Source of the DNA: Cardinalis cardinalis
Lineage: Eukaryota > Chordata > Aves > Passeriformes > Cardinalidae
Reading direction: 5' to 3'
Assembly (NCBI GenBank): GCA_014549065.1
Contig: JACDOX010000001.1
Span: 1,969,918-2,033,917 of the forward strand
DNA: 64,000 nucleotides
The position numbers and the translations under genes were made by a program. Below the pieces are notes generated by a model, which ran no database searches, was not told the origin of the DNA, and saw only the letters and a program-made list of their open reading frames with translations. Below, in pieces: positions 46,401 through 60,390 of this stretch (position 1 is its first letter; every line of letters starts with the position of its first letter).

Positions 46401-49107
46401 CAGAAAGATCATACAGGATTCTATATAAAATACCCCTTTCAAGTCATATTTTAAATGATGTATCTAGAATTCCAATTTACTATGAATAGTTTTATTTTCC
46501 TTAGATTAAGGAAAAGTTTATTATTGTAAATAAAGATGATAGAAAGAAACGGGGTTCATCAGACATTGGGGATTCCATCCCTTTGTGTTGACCTAAGAGA
46601 TTATTTGTATCAATTTCCCTTGGCATTTGCCTGAATTATGATCAGAAGAAACTGTGCTTCTAGGTGGCAATACCTTNCCTTTATTTTTTTCCCCCAAGCA
46701 ATTACATCTGACACTTAGAATTCATTGGCTACCAGGTTATTTGCATAGGTAATTTTACAGAGCTTTACAGCAACAAAGACTCTAAGCTCATAATGAAAAA
46801 AAATAATAGCATCCACATTTTTTTGTAAGAGAGTTTCTGATCCTCTTACCTATATTATATTAAGGTGTAATTGGCTTTTAGAAAAATTTCATTAAAGCAA
46901 GAAAAAAAAGCACTTTAAATTTATGACCATGCTTTCACAACAAATTTCTGCTTCTATCCTGGAGGACTGATCCTGTATGCATGAAGCTGTNTCCTTAACT
47001 TCAGATTGAGCACTGTCCATACCAAGAGACTTGTCCTAGATAGAGTGAATACTTTGACAAGCAGGGAAACAAAAGAAAGCTGCCTGACTTAGATAACCAG
47101 TCACAAATTGATAGGTGAGCTATAATTTCAGGATACACATTGAAACCTACAGAGTAAACAAATTCACACACAAAAAAGACCTGTCAAGTAATTTAGAATA
47201 ACAAATATATGCAAGAAAGCTGTGATAAGCTTGTAGACATTCTGCAGACANAAAAAGAGGCTAAACTCATTTAATAAATGATTCATAGTGATTCATTCTC
47301 TCAGCATGGTAACAAAGTAAGATGTATTTTTTACTTTACTTCTATGGNAACTTGTTTACATGGAAAAAATTCTTCAGGTAGAAAGTTAGGCTTTCTTGCA
47401 AAACTACCTATAAAGACATCCAGGAGGCTGGACTTCAGCTTTGCAATATAATTTCACAATGTGTTTGTCTCTTCATGAGTGAGCACATTACAGGAATACT
47501 AAAAGATTTTTTGTACTAATCTGCTAACATTNCATAGAGAAACTTCAGCAGGGAATCCCATCTACAAAGTGTGTAAACTATTGTCAATACACCTAGTGAA
47601 ACCAATCCCTTTGCTTCAATTCACTGGGAAGAGCCATCAGAGACTTGTTTTTCCCTCATTCCACTTTCATGAGCTGTCCTTTTCGACAGGCCTGGTTTAG
47701 TAGCAGCAAATTCTGTGTCTCTCAGGAAAGTGAGCGTGAAAGTTTGTCACCTTGAGTCTTTCCCTTTGACACTCTGTGAGTTAGATCCTTGCAGCTTGCT
47801 GAGGTGTTTTTATTTTTCCCCTTTTTCTTCTTATAGGGTGATATGTATGCAGTTCAGAAAGCTTTCCCACAGAAAACCCCCAAAGGACAGACAGCCTGTG
47901 TATCTGATTGCAAATCAGCCAACNACCTGATTCCTTGAACAGGGGAGTAATTGGCTGGGGATTTTATCTGTTTCTCTGGCTGATGCCAATAAGCAGGCGT
48001 GTTTATTAACAATTTATTTACAGAACACAGATTGATTTCAGGAGAGAAGCATCACCAGCCTCTGCAAAGCGTGAGCAAACGATTTCTTCNGGTCCCACAA
48101 ATAATCTATTATTGTCTGTTTGCATTGGTCTTTATCTCAGGGTTTTAGACTGAAATACTGAATATGCACAGGAGACAAAACATAGGTTAAAAGGTTATTC
48201 TTGTTTCTAGAAGCAACCCTGTTTCATAAATAATGTGATTAGCTGAATAACACACTCTACATCTGCCTCAGACTTCCTGGACTATACTAGGCAACTCCAT
48301 GTTGTTCAGTAATTCACACAACTCCTCCCTCACAGGTGGTGAAGAAGCAGATTCACATAGCCAATAATACATCCAGATGGATTATGCTAGAAAGTATTCT
48401 TGGTTTTAGTCTCAAAACCCTTCAAATTTTAGTGATGAACAAGGAAACACAAGTATTCATGGGCTTTTTTATTTCTTCCCTTGACTAGAAATTATGGTGT
48501 TTTTTTCTCCTTATGTCTTAAAACAGATGAAATTAATTCAAAGCCTTTATGGTATTCTTTTCAGAAGTTAAACTGATTTTCTCAATAAGATTTCCTTAGC
48601 CAAGAATATTTTCTTTCATGACAATGAGAATAATTATACTAATATTATTTGGCTATGTTCAGTGTCTGATTTAGAAATACCCCATTTTATGAAGTAATAC
48701 TGGAAGTAATACTGTGAGTTATGAATATTATTTTGATGGTTCCATTGAAGGTCACACTGAGCAGCTTACAGATATTCTGCTCTAGATAGCTTATTATCAT
48801 TCATATACAAATTGTTAGCTTTTTAAAACAGCTTAAGAAAGAAAAACACTAGGCAAATGATGATGATAAATTAATTGCAAGCTCAATACTTCTCTTAAAA
48901 AAATGATAATTTTTATAAAAAAAAAAAATTGCTACAGAAAGTGGTGGATTATTTTTCCTGTAATTATTCTGTAATCTATCTCAGTCCAAGGTGTAGATCT
49001 TCTCAATGTGGTTATCACAGATGCAGTATTGAATTACAATGAAAAGCACAATTTATCTCCAGAGAAGAATATGAATATTAATTTAAAAAGATCTATGTAG
49101 GACTTCC

Positions 49108-49138
49108 ATAAAATAAAATAAAATAAAATAAAATAAAT
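49108..49138. repeat. (AAAAT)n microsatellite
   Basis: About six perfect AAAAT units. Confidence 0.92.
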
Positions 49139-52100
49139 TCTGTGTAAGTCTCCCGCCATGAATATATTATGCGTGACAAGTTCATAATCACCTTATTGTG
49201 ATAAATATTGAATTAGTGGAGTAAATTATTTTGTGCTTAGCTTTTGATAAGTTACAAAATAGCAGCATGTTATCAGTTTACTTGAATGCAAGCCAAACAA
49301 AATCTACATTCAATACATAATCTTACAGCTGCAATGTGCTTAAGCCAATCAAAATTCAAGTTTAGTTGCTCACTGAGATACTAATGTCTTGGGAAAGAAA
49401 GAAATGCCATAAGCATTAAGACTTTTCCTTTTTTTTCTTGCAGTTTCTTTTGCTGAAATGTTTTTTTCTGAGTAAGATTTTAATTAAGAAACTGTCTCTG
49501 ATGTAAGATATGTCTTCTTCTTAACGGGCCAAGAAAGTCCATTGTTTGCCACCTTGAAAGAGTAAAAATTATTGCATTGAGATGACAGAATTTTACCTTA
49601 CTAATACAAATGTATGGAGTTTTTCATACTTCTCTATTGGTGGCAGATGTATAAATTTCTCATTGCAAACAGAATGGGCAGCTCACCCTCCCTAATATAT
49701 GTGTATTCTCACATCCTCAGGGAAATGTAAATGTAGTTTCAGCCCATTCTTATGCAGACCAGCCACTTCATTAGCTGGTCACAATTCCACTGAGTCTCCT
49801 TACTTGTAACACATTCTTGTTTTCTTTTTTTTNCCAGGTTTTTTTTTTTCCCCTGAAGGGTAGTTTTCACAGATGTGGAGAGCTTTTCACAACATAGACT
49901 TTCCCTCTCCTACTAAAAATCTTCTTTCTAATTCTACTGACTCATAAAGTCCTCAGAACCTGCATCTCCAAAAAGGGTCATTCCTGATAAGTGGAATCTA
50001 ATTGTGAAGTGAGAATTAGCAAGTTAAATATGGCACTGCAGAGCTCTGAAGTTCTAGAATTAAAAATTGCTGTCTGGAAGGAGTGTGCTCATGTTGATAC
50101 TGCACCATGACTTTGGTGACAAAAAACTCAAAAGTGTTTGCAGTATTATTCAAAGAGGTAGATATTCCTAGAAAAGCTCTTTTAAAAAAACTGTTTTCAA
50201 AAGACTTAATGGCCAGAAGCTGAAAGAAGATGAGGAAGAGAAAGAAAGAATTGCAAAAAGAAAATGATTTACCAACAACAAAAAAAAAGGAATTAAGAAA
50301 GCAGTTAATTTGCCATCATCATGTAGGGGTATCTGTACATAAAGACATGAAAACACATAACTGTATATTTTATAGTACTTTCAAATTTTCTTTCAAGACC
50401 TGAGCTTTTCATTGATTTTATTGAAAATTAATGAGTGTCCTCAGTAAAGGGAGTGGCATTTGTATACANAGGCAAATAACCTCTGCAACCCGCTGCCAAC
50501 AGAAAAAAAACTATTTTATTAAAAAATTAATATTAATAGGAAAAATTAATTTTTCACAGTGAATGAGGACATGCACCTGAAGTCTAAGTAAAGAGCTTTT
50601 GTCCCTGAAAGCTTACCTGTGTGCTGTAAAATCTTGCAGAATCCAGTGAAGACACCTCACCTCACTGGGAAATTTGCTTAGGGATAAGAAAATATATTTG
50701 CTGTTTTATTAGTAAAGGGTTATCACAGTCCTCAAAATTTCTAATTTCCCTTATTTTGATTTATGNTATTTCATTGAACTACTTTCTTTCTAGTATATTT
50801 TTATCTTCTATTTTTTCCTTGTAGGATCATCAATATTTTCATTCTGTCTTTTTTTTTGTGTGTTACTCTTGGTCTGGTTTGCTTTTCAGCTTACTGTTCA
50901 TCAAGAACTAAACTGATGCCAGAGGCACATAAATCCAAAAGAGAATGAAAATGCACCTGAAGGAAAAAAAAAAGACATCTCTCATCCTTAAGTCCTTTTT
51001 GACAACCAGCAAGAGGATCATGTTTAACACAAGGGTTTGAGAAAACATCAAAAAAGATTGTGCAATCATAGGTGGACCACCACTTCTTATGGAATATCAA
51101 TATGTCTGCATTTTTATGTTGCANGTGGCAAAAGGGAAATCAATAGCAGAAATGGCTAGACATTTTTAATATGTTTTAGTCCTAGCTGGAGTTATGCAGA
51201 GTTTTCTGCTGTGTAATTGGGCATGATACTGTCAGATAGTAAGTATCCTACAACTGGCCTTGGAAAAAAATAAGTCCTCTTATTTTATGGTATTCAAAAA
51301 ATAGTCAAATTACAGTTATTAAACCTTGATCTGGACAAAAACAATAGTCCTAATCCTGTGCAACAATCAGAATAATCAAGCAAGGATTCTGAAAAAAACT
51401 GGTGATNTAAGGGATGTTGATTTGTTCCCATTGATACACTGATTTAAAACTTGATTAATCTGAGCTGAGGTTTGAGTCATTCCCAGAAGTGGCTGCCAGG
51501 GCTAAAATTTGTATAAGGTCATGAATGTAGAGAGTGTTACTACCTGGCATTTCCACAAATCATCCCTATCATTGCTGACTGTCATGCAATAAGGCTGAAA
51601 TGTCTGTGTTTGTTTGCTCAATAACTTACAGTTTCACATTCATAATTCCAGGGGTTTTCTCTTCTGGCTCTGCCTTAGTGAGAAATCTCTCTTTAATAAC
51701 ACTAGGGAAAAGTAATTGAAAATATGGCCTTAAAAAAAAATGAGGTTTTTATTTGTTCTGCAAGACAAAGACAATGCACTTATCCCAGATATTCTTGACT
51801 GTGAGAATGATAGAGGAAGGATGTTATTTTATTGGGCAGCCTCTTGCTTGTGCTCTAGTTCTCACCCCAACACAATGACTACAATCAAGAAAAGGAAATT
51901 GCATGTGTCAGTGTCCTAAGGAAAAAAAAAAANCAAACAGATTTTATAATAGCAGTGTTTTGAAATTCAGTTATTACAGAGAGGTTATATGCAACACCTC
52001 AAACCCAAAAGGACTGACAGAGTGGGGGGGTAGGAAGCAGAACAATTTATTTACTGATACAGTATGTCCTGAAATACCAGCTGTGTGAACAAAAAAGGTA

Positions 52101-53049
52101 TTCCTTACAGAATGCTAGAAGGTAAATGGACTTTAATAAATTCAATACATGTCTGAAGCACTCAGACATTTCTGTCACTTATGAAGTAGAAAAATATAAT
52201 GGTCTTTAGTCTTGTTCAGACAAAGGTGGATTAAAAATTAATCACCATATTAAAATATGAAAAATCATGAATAAACAAAGATCGTGGTCTGACAAGGCAT
52301 TTGAGACAGAAAACAAATCAATAATTGGCCAGCATAAGGAAGGAAACTTTCCTTCAAGGATTTAATCTGCGGAAAGAAATGATAATGCATAGCAGGCCTG
52401 ACAATATGAAACTAAGATTTTAATTTGATAACCCTATATTAAACAGGGAGCACGTTGAACTCTCATGTGTTATTGTATCTGCTTGAAGCCTTGTTTCTCT
52501 TTTCCTGAAAGTAATGGTGAAAATTGAAGGTTCCTCTTCCTGCTCTCAGACTCCATTGGCAAATGGTGATTANGAAGGTAGCCGTAAAATTCTTGCCATA
52601 GTACGATGTATGAGCTATTTTCTGTGGGATCTAAAAAGTAATCATTTGTCTTAGTGGAAGTTAAAACCTCTGCTAGATAAAGGCTCCCACAGCTGGACAG
52701 AGAAGGGACAATTTTTTGGGGGTTTAACTTAAGGAAAAATCTGGTCTATTGTATTTTTTTTTTTTGTGATGCAAATATTTGTCTGGACAGTTCTGGAGAT
52801 AAGCAAAATACAAGGCTTAATATTCTCAGCTTACTTTATTATGTATGTAAAATAATTTGGTAGCAAAACATCAAATGCTAATGGTAAAACAAAACTGATC
52901 CCTGAAAAGACGAATAAGGACACATTTTAAAAGGAGATTGGAAATGTAATAGCAGGAAATTGCTATAGTGGAATCTGAGCTGTTAAAGCATCTTGTTTCA
53001 GCTTGTAAATTAGACCAAATTATATTGTTTCCATTTTATGCTGTTGGAN

Positions 53050-53073
53050 TTTTGTTTGTTTGTTTGTTTTTTT
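53050..53073. repeat. (TTTG)n microsatellite
   Basis: Four to five TTTG units preceded by an N and followed by a T run. Confidence 0.88.
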
Positions 53074-56000
53074 CTTGTTATACCAGGAATATCCAGAATA
53101 TATTAACATCTTTCCTCCTTAATAGTATTGTCCTCCTGTTCCCCTTCATTCCTTTACTTTTTGACCACTGCTTTCCTTCACTTATACTTCCCCCCAAAAC
53201 TTTTTCTCATTTTGAGAATCACATGGATAATTTCTCCTCAATCAGTGTTTTAATTTCCTAAATTATTTTTTTTCTTTTCCTTGCATAAACCTTGTCTTAA
53301 TTTGATAAACTATTCAATATATCAGATTGGTAATCCTAAAAAGAAAAAAAAAACAAAAAACCCCAAAAAACTAAACTGCATAGCAAAATGTTATGTTGCT
53401 GCTTGAATTGATCCTAAGACAAAATCTTTTAGTGTAAAGCGCNTCTGTGATATGAACAGAGAACTTGATTTGAATAACTACAAGAAAAAAAATCCTTTGT
53501 CTTGAGGAAGTCAATACTTCTGTCATAAGGTGAAAAACAAGCAAAAAAAAAGTGGAAGAATTAGGGAAAAAAATTATNTGTATTAAAAAAATCCCAGCAC
53601 ACAATTAATGTGGAAAATCATCTGATAGCTATTATCAAATTGGAAATAGGGAACTCCTAAATATAAATCATATAAATNGAAGAAAGCAGCATTTGAGTTA
53701 GCATTTGAGGTGCAGTTCCATGTGAACAAATAGACAGCAAAAGAGNGTTCAAAGTTAAATTCAGCAGAACAGAATTACAGGCTTTAGTGAGAAAAGGTTT
53801 CTATGCAGGGAACCAAGGTTTATCTTCGCACGTAAAAAGGGGACTTTCGGCCATGTAGAGATCATAAATTATCATTAAATAAATAAAGGACATAGACTAA
53901 TGAGATCAAACATTAAAGGAAATGCTCTTCAAAATTTGTTTCCAAAACAGAAGTGTACATAAGACATCTGAAAAGAAAATGATATTTCTTGCTAATGGCA
54001 GTAACCACATGTAATGCCATGCATGCAGTGGCTCAGCAAGCACAGAAGTTAGAAAGGAGTGAGAGGTTCAGTAGAGTATGCTAAGTGTATTATTCCAAGA
54101 AAAATTAAAGCAAACACCATGGCACATCAGGATTGCAGTGGGTATTACTTTAATCTTATTGCCTAAGTGCAAAACTAGGGAAGATGGTCATGATGCATCA
54201 CGGCACAAACCTCCTGGCACGGGTGTCTTGCAGGCATCATCAGAACAGTACAAGGAATGTGCTGGGATCTAACTGTAGGATACAGCAATCAGCAGGAGTC
54301 ATGCTGTGCTCTTGCCTGCAAAGCAGGTTAAAAACATAAAATGTTGAAGTTAACATATTAAAATGGATCTAAAGAAAATCCTCAGTTTTTCCAATTCATC
54401 AGAGTACTTGTATNCCTGAAGCTGAATAAAGAAAAAAGATAGATCACAACGCACCACTTTTTGTAGCTGTATTTGTGTGATTTGGCACATTCATTGAATA
54501 TTTAGTCCTCATAGAATATTAGTGTGTTCAAGAAAACTGTCAATAACTAGGTATCTGTGTAATAAGTACCCAGCAAAAATAACCCTGAAAATAAATCAGT
54601 ATGTGAAAATGGATCTGTTCATGGAGCCTACACATGGTATCCATAAACAAAAGCAAATAAAAATAAACAAATATTGCTTTGACAAGGCAGTAAGTTGTAT
54701 TGGATATCTACCAGAACAATGGCAACTCTACNGTCTATACCTCTAGTGCCAATTTAATGCCTGTAATATATGAATTGCTACAAATAGTTAGGGCCAAAGA
54801 ATTTTGACAGTAAATGTATTTAGATACCTTTTATTAGGAAAATGAAGGAATTATAGGCAAGTTTGATATANTCAGAAGATAGGCAAATATTAGATTGAGC
54901 AGGCCTTTGAAACAATAATAATAAAACTTGACAGTTCTCCTTTGCTGCATTGCAACATCACTCCCAAATGAGCAAATTAATCAGACCCAAAGTGCAAAGA
55001 TGAATCAGGAAGAAGAAAGTGGCAAGCTAACCACTTTCAGCACTCNAAAGATGGCACTTCAAAAGACTATTCAGCATACAATACTCCACTGCACAAGAGA
55101 CTTTCCAGAAGAATGACATGTTAGAAGGTCTGATGGAAGTCAAAGTAACTTTTATGACATTACAGTACATTTCAGCACAAGAAAAGTGCACAACAAAAAC
55201 TTAATCGCAGTGTTTACAAATTCAGGAAATNTGACCTAAAACTGAATCACAACAAAATGCAAAACAGAGTAGNGCATATGAATTACTTTGATCATGCCTT
55301 AGAAAAAAGAAGCATTAAATCTCTTCCAAAGCAGTGAAAACAATAAAGCATTTAAAAGCCCTCACGCCATCCAAAAGAGCTACAAGTTTTTGAGATTATG
55401 TCTAGCTACAATCCAGACTCGAGTTCCAAGAGCATGTCTGAGAAATGGTAAATTAGGTGCTGAAAGAATGAAGGGCAAGCAGGAAACCTGTTGTTTCAAT
55501 ATAACAGTCTTCACCAAGTCTAAATGATACCATCACTTCTGACAGAAAAAGCCCAATATGAGATAAAGTGAAAATGGACTATAATAAAAATAATTACCAA
55601 AGTACTGATAGATACTTCTCCGCATCTATAAGACAATGATAACTGCAGGAACAGTTCAAGAGATATCAATTCAGAAACATATTTTGCATGTACTAATAAG
55701 CACTGTAAGCTACTAGAAGTAGGCATTTTGTATAGGTCCAATCGCAAGAAAATGACAAAAAACGTTGCAGATTTTGTATCAAAATATCTGTATTTGTAAC
55801 ACAGACTGGTCATATTTTCATTTTAAAACATCCAAAGTGACTGACAGGAGTGAAAAATTAATCTGGATTGCAGATCTTCATTTGCACACTTTTACAGAAG
55901 AAGGGGACAAAAAAGAGGTGGAGCAATATGGATAAAATACCATACTGTTTATCAGTGTTTGCCAATAACTCAGGACACAGGATAAGAGAATAAAGGAGTG

Positions 56001-56769
56001 ACAAAGCAGTGAAGGTATGCCTTTCAAAGGTAGAAAAAGGTAATGACAATTTTGAAATTAAAAAATAAGACTTGCCTAAAGAATGCGACTGTGTCTGACT
56101 TGTAAAACTTTTCAGTGGAGTCAGTCTGAAAACTACTTGTGACTATATGGTACAATGCTAAAAGCAGCCAAGAGATGTATTTTATATATGCAATATGGAC
56201 ATGCAAATGGAAAAGTTGCATTTGTACAAAGTATCTGAGGTGGGGTTGTGAAAAACCCATGGTAGTCAGAGCTGCACTCCAGAGAGGTCGTATAAGAACT
56301 GGCAGCTGCTTTGCTTGAGCACGGGGGAAACTGCCATTTGCTGATAGCTTGTTACAGTCGTGCATTTAAATATCTGAACAAAGCNGTATATTTGTCAGCG
56401 TGGCACTGAGTCAAATCATGACAATTTCCACAGACGTGGTATTTGCATTTTGGATCACGGACCATGTCATGCTTTGACATACATTTTGAAAAAAAATGGC
56501 AGTGACTGGATTTGCACCTCTGCTGTCTGTGCTATCAGCTGATGGCCTGGCCAAATATAACATTCAAATAGTTAAGCAATAACCTCTGTTTTCTAAACTT
56601 AAGCACAGCCAGAGATTTATCTTCACAGCTGTGAGTGAGAGGGTTCAGACCAGTGATTTTATTTTGCAAGTCTTTTAACAACCAAGAAATGTAAATCATG
56701 GCACAGTACAATGGATCTGGGTGATAGAATGAGAAAGAAATATCACTCACACTTTTCAGAGAAATTTAG

Positions 56770-57175
56770 GGCTGGAAGGAATGTCCTGTGGGGAATGGCT
56801 AAGGACTGAAGGTTTGTCTAGTTTTGAGAAAAGGAGGATGACAGGCTNGTTCATTTCTTTCCACAGCTTCCTGAGGAGAGGAAGTAGAGAGGAAGATCCT
56901 GATNTCTTCTTCCATGTATCCAGAGTATGTGGAATGTCTCAAAGCTGCACCAGAGTAGGTTCAAACTGGACATTTCTAAGCATTTCTTTACTTATAGCAT
57001 GATCAAACACTGGAACAGGTTTCCTAGAGAGGTGGTTAGTGCCCCAAACCTATCAGTGTTTAAGAANCATTTGGANGATATACTTAACAATATACTTTGA
57101 GTTGGTCAGCTTTGAAGTGGTCAGGCAGATGGACTAGATAATTATTGTAGGTCACTTCCAATTGAAATATTCTCT
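56770..57175 (+). mobile_element. CR1 LINE 3' end (5'-truncated)
   Basis: The 5' part encodes the decayed end of CR1 ORF2: a frame reading MSCGEWLRTEGLSSFEKRRM corresponds to the conserved region with a LxLxSLEKRR-type core near the C-terminus. It is followed by recognisable DNA blocks: ACTGGAACAGGTTTCCTAGA, GAGGTGGTTAGTGCCCCAAA, a GTGTTTAAGAA segment, and ATGGACTAGATAATTATTG with CACTTCCAATTGAAATATTC. It then enters the pentanucleotide array that grows from the CR1 terminal repeat. It is heavily mutated, with several Ns, and inactive. 5' truncation is usual for LINEs primed at the 3' end. Confidence 0.88.
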
Positions 57176-57272
57176 CCTATTCTATTCTATTCTATTCTAT
57201 TCTATTCTATTCTATTCTATTCTATTCTATTCTATTCTATTCTACTCTATTCTATTATATTCCATTCTATTC
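57176..57272 (+). repeat. (TATTC)n array at the CR1 3' terminus
   Basis: About 19 units of a TATTC/ATTCT pentanucleotide span 97 bases, with the first dozen perfect and the last few changed (CTACT, TTATAT, TCCAT). CR1 elements end in short direct repeats of ATTCTATG type, so this array most likely expanded from the CR1 tail at 57175. The perfect core suggests it is still length-variable. Confidence 0.95.
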
Positions 57273-59334
57273 AAGAGTAAGTGATCATTGCCAAACTTGT
57301 CCTGTAATTATACTGGTAATACACAACAGATCCTATGGAAACTATTAGACAGTGGATTTTTCTAGCACTTGTCCAGCACTGCATAGCATTCTTACTGCAG
57401 CTATGTGTATTCCATGTAGAATCTGTGGTCAGACATATCATCCAAATAGACAGCAGACCCCATAAAGATGGCATGATTGTATCAGTAGCAGAAGTAGAAC
57501 TATTACAGACACTGGTGCATCACCTGCAACGGCAAATATCCAAATTTGTTTCAGCTACAATGGAATTTTAGCTGAAAAAGAAAACAGAATACAATATGTA
57601 CTGATGCAGTTAATAACTAGGGCATTAATAATGTCATCTGAAAAGCACTTGTACTTATAGAGAACATGCCTTCCTCACAGCTGGATAGCAAGTTTCATCA
57701 TTACTTTATGAGGANTCCTTCCACTTTTTCCACTGCCAGTGGGAGTGTCCTAAGTAAGTTTCTAAGAATATATGTCTGCAAATTCAGAAATGTCCTATGT
57801 AATTTTTCTTAGCCTTGTGGGCAGCGCAGGAAGGTGTATCTAAGCAGGCTACCAAAGCATTAGGCAAAGGTCTGGGTATGATCTCCTTGGTCATTGGGTC
57901 ATCTCATGTTAATCATCAGTCCCTACTGCTCGGCCAAATACCTGGTATAATCCCACCACAAATTTATACAGCTTTGTTGTTAATGTAGTTTAGATTTCTN
58001 TTCTGGCATTCTTGAAAGACAATATTTATCCTACACTGGAAAGCACTGGCTGTGAGCATAAATCTGTCCTGCTGCAGAAGTTCCAGTGCTGCTCCAAATC
58101 ACAGCACCCTGGACCAGAGAGTGAGGACTGCGGCAGTGAAGAGAAACTACCATCACCTGCTTGGTAGGAGGTGCCCTACTTTAAAACTTGGACTCCATCC
58201 AAGATGTAATTCCAGCAGTGGCAGAAGGAACAGTGACTAGTTAGAACATGTTGTAAAAGCACAGCAAAATATAACTGGCTTGAATTTGTTTTGAATTTCG
58301 TGTATNTATCAGCATAGCCCAGCTGTTCTTCCTTGTTTTCATTTTCTGATTTGTACTTTGAAATTTTAGTTGACCCCTATATCACAGAGGTTTTTACTGT
58401 AACCGAATCAATGTGTCTACCTTATAATTTTTTTCACCTGTCAGCTAAGCTATCTTTAAAAAAAAAGTTCAGAAATGTTGAAGAAAATGTAGGAAAAGGT
58501 GATGGCAGTTCTTTAATTTGGTTTTCTATTATTTCAAATCTATTCAGTATTCTTTGTAATACTGCCACTCATAATGACTGTATTTGGAATTAACATAGGT
58601 TTCATGTGTAATTCAATGGGTATTCAGTGTAACTTAGCAACAGCTAAAGCATTTTTTTCTTCTGTAAACTAGAGCNTGGCTGTTGATGATTTCACTCAGC
58701 AGACTGGGAGCCACACATTATTCTGAATTTCCAAATTTCCCAATTAAATGCGTAAGATGTGATTTATTTATAATGCAGATTTTATATTGTTTATCAGAAG
58801 TTATGCAAAGGAAAACAAATCTAGCATCAAACCTCTGGAAGCTTTTAGGACTGTCTGGATCATAGCATGGGAAGAATATTTGAACCATAAAGGTTAAGTT
58901 CGTAGGCAATTAGAGCTGCTGGAATGGAAAAATCTTTTAAAATATACAGTGTTCACACATCTCTCCATCTCAAGGTTTTTTATATTTGTGTGGATGTATT
59001 TTGTATAGCAAATGGGGTAGAGGAGGCATTTATCCTATAAATAGATTTCTCTCAGGGCTCATGCTGTGTGTGGCAATATGTTCTCACTAAATATATAGTC
59101 AGAAGAAGTCTTACTGTATTAACCCAGTTTAAGTAATGAATTAGAGCAAGAAAATACATAAAAATTCCTTTCCTCAGAAAGTAAAAAATTCTNCAGATGA
59201 ATATTCAATTTTTATATTCAGAACATTTTATAGAAATTCATAAAAGTCTACAAATTAGCAGGATGAGCTCACCTGACTCATCATAAGTCATATAGCTCAT
59301 TGATTTGCAATATTTAAGAGACAATATCCAGGCT
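57273..59334. other. Noncoding stretch, no recognised gene
   Basis: A 78-codon frame at 57335-57571 (+) and a moderately GC-rich patch at 58050-58250 are unassigned. Nothing else stands out. Confidence 0.5.
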
Positions 59335-60390
59335 TCATAGTCTCATAGAATGGCTTGGTTTGGAAGATGAACTTCATGAAGTTTTCACTGGCCCTCAGGT
59401 CTNCCTGGATGATATCCCCTCTTACAGCCTGTTGACCACACCAAACTTGCACTTGATCCCACTCCCCAGGATGCTGACAGTGCTGAACTGCACCAGTGCC
59501 AGTACTGCCCTCTGAGGGGAGCACTGCCCTCCACTTGGACATTGTGCTGCTGACCAAAACACTTTGACCAATTCTCTACCCACTTAGTGGTCTATCCATC
59601 AAATTCATGTCTCTCCAATTTAGAGACAAGGATATCANGTGGGACAATGTTTCATGCTCTGCAGGAGTCCAGCTAGATGACACCAGTTGCTCTTCCCTTA
59701 CCCATTAAAGATGTAATCTCATCCTAGAAGGCAACCAGATTTGTCACACGATTTACACTTAGTGAAACCCTGTTGGTTGTCACCAACCTCTTCACCATTT
59801 TCTATGTGCCTTAGCATAGTTTCTGGGAGGATTTGCTCCATGATCTTGTCAGGCACCAGAGCGAGACTGCCTGGCCTGTAGTTCTCCAGGTCTTTCTTTT
59901 TTCCCTTGTTAAAATGGGACTGTGTCTCCCTTTTCCAAGTTAATAGGAATTTCACTGGAGTGTCATGATTTCTTAGATATGATGGAGAGTGGCTTAACCA
60001 GCTCATTCAGCAGTTCCCTTAGGACCTGCAGATGTTTTTATCAGGTCACATGGGGTTATGCACCTTCAGGCACCTTAGATGGTCTTGAACCTGATCTCCA
60101 CCTACAACTGTCTGTTCTTCATTTTCCCAGTCCCTGCCTTTTCCCTTCTGTGTCTTGTGTGGTTGGCTGGAACATTTGCCAATGAAGACAGAGGTAAAAG
60201 ACTCTGAGTAGTTTAAATTTTTCCATGTCCCAGGTAGCCAGGTCTCCTGTTTCTTTCTGGAGAAGGCCCATTTTCTCTAGGTTTCCTTTTACCACCAACA
60301 TATGTATGGAAGCTTCTCTTTTTGCTGTTAACGTACCTGGCCACATTCAATTCTCTCAGAGTTTTAGCTTCCCTAAGCTGATCCAAATCT
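59335..60390 (-). mobile_element. CR1 LINE fragment with decayed reverse transcriptase
   Basis: On the - strand, from high to low coordinates: 60390-60260 gives a charged region resembling the segment upstream of RT (NVARYVNSK, then GGKRKPRENG across a frameshift). 60346-60119 includes ETGDLATWDMEK and a decayed FFxSVFTGKC-like block. 60006-59719 gives ENYRPGSL and KIMEQILPETMLRHIEN, a classic CR1 RT core. 59560-59440 gives SKWRAV, the remnant of the region before the catalytic site. Several frameshifts and stops separate these. The segment that should carry the catalytic ADD motif (about 59440-59455) is missing. At about 59370 the ORF2-like sequence jumps directly to the CR1 3' terminus (CCATTCTATGAGACTATG, about 59357-59335), so the 3' part of ORF2 and the UTR are deleted. 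Clearly inactive. Confidence 0.9.

Larger units (their letters stand above)
38786..56769. other. Long AT-rich noncoding stretch with simple repeats
   Basis: About 18 kb without a recognised gene, RNA or transposon. It holds microsatellites at 40139-40179, 40965-41060, 49108-49138 and 53050-53073, poly(A) runs near 44640-44655 and 48918-48930, a 19-bp palindrome at 43465-43483 and an isolated CCCCCGGGGG at 46129-46138. All open frames are 60-113 codons, AT-driven and without motifs. It may be intron or intergenic. Confidence 0.55.
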
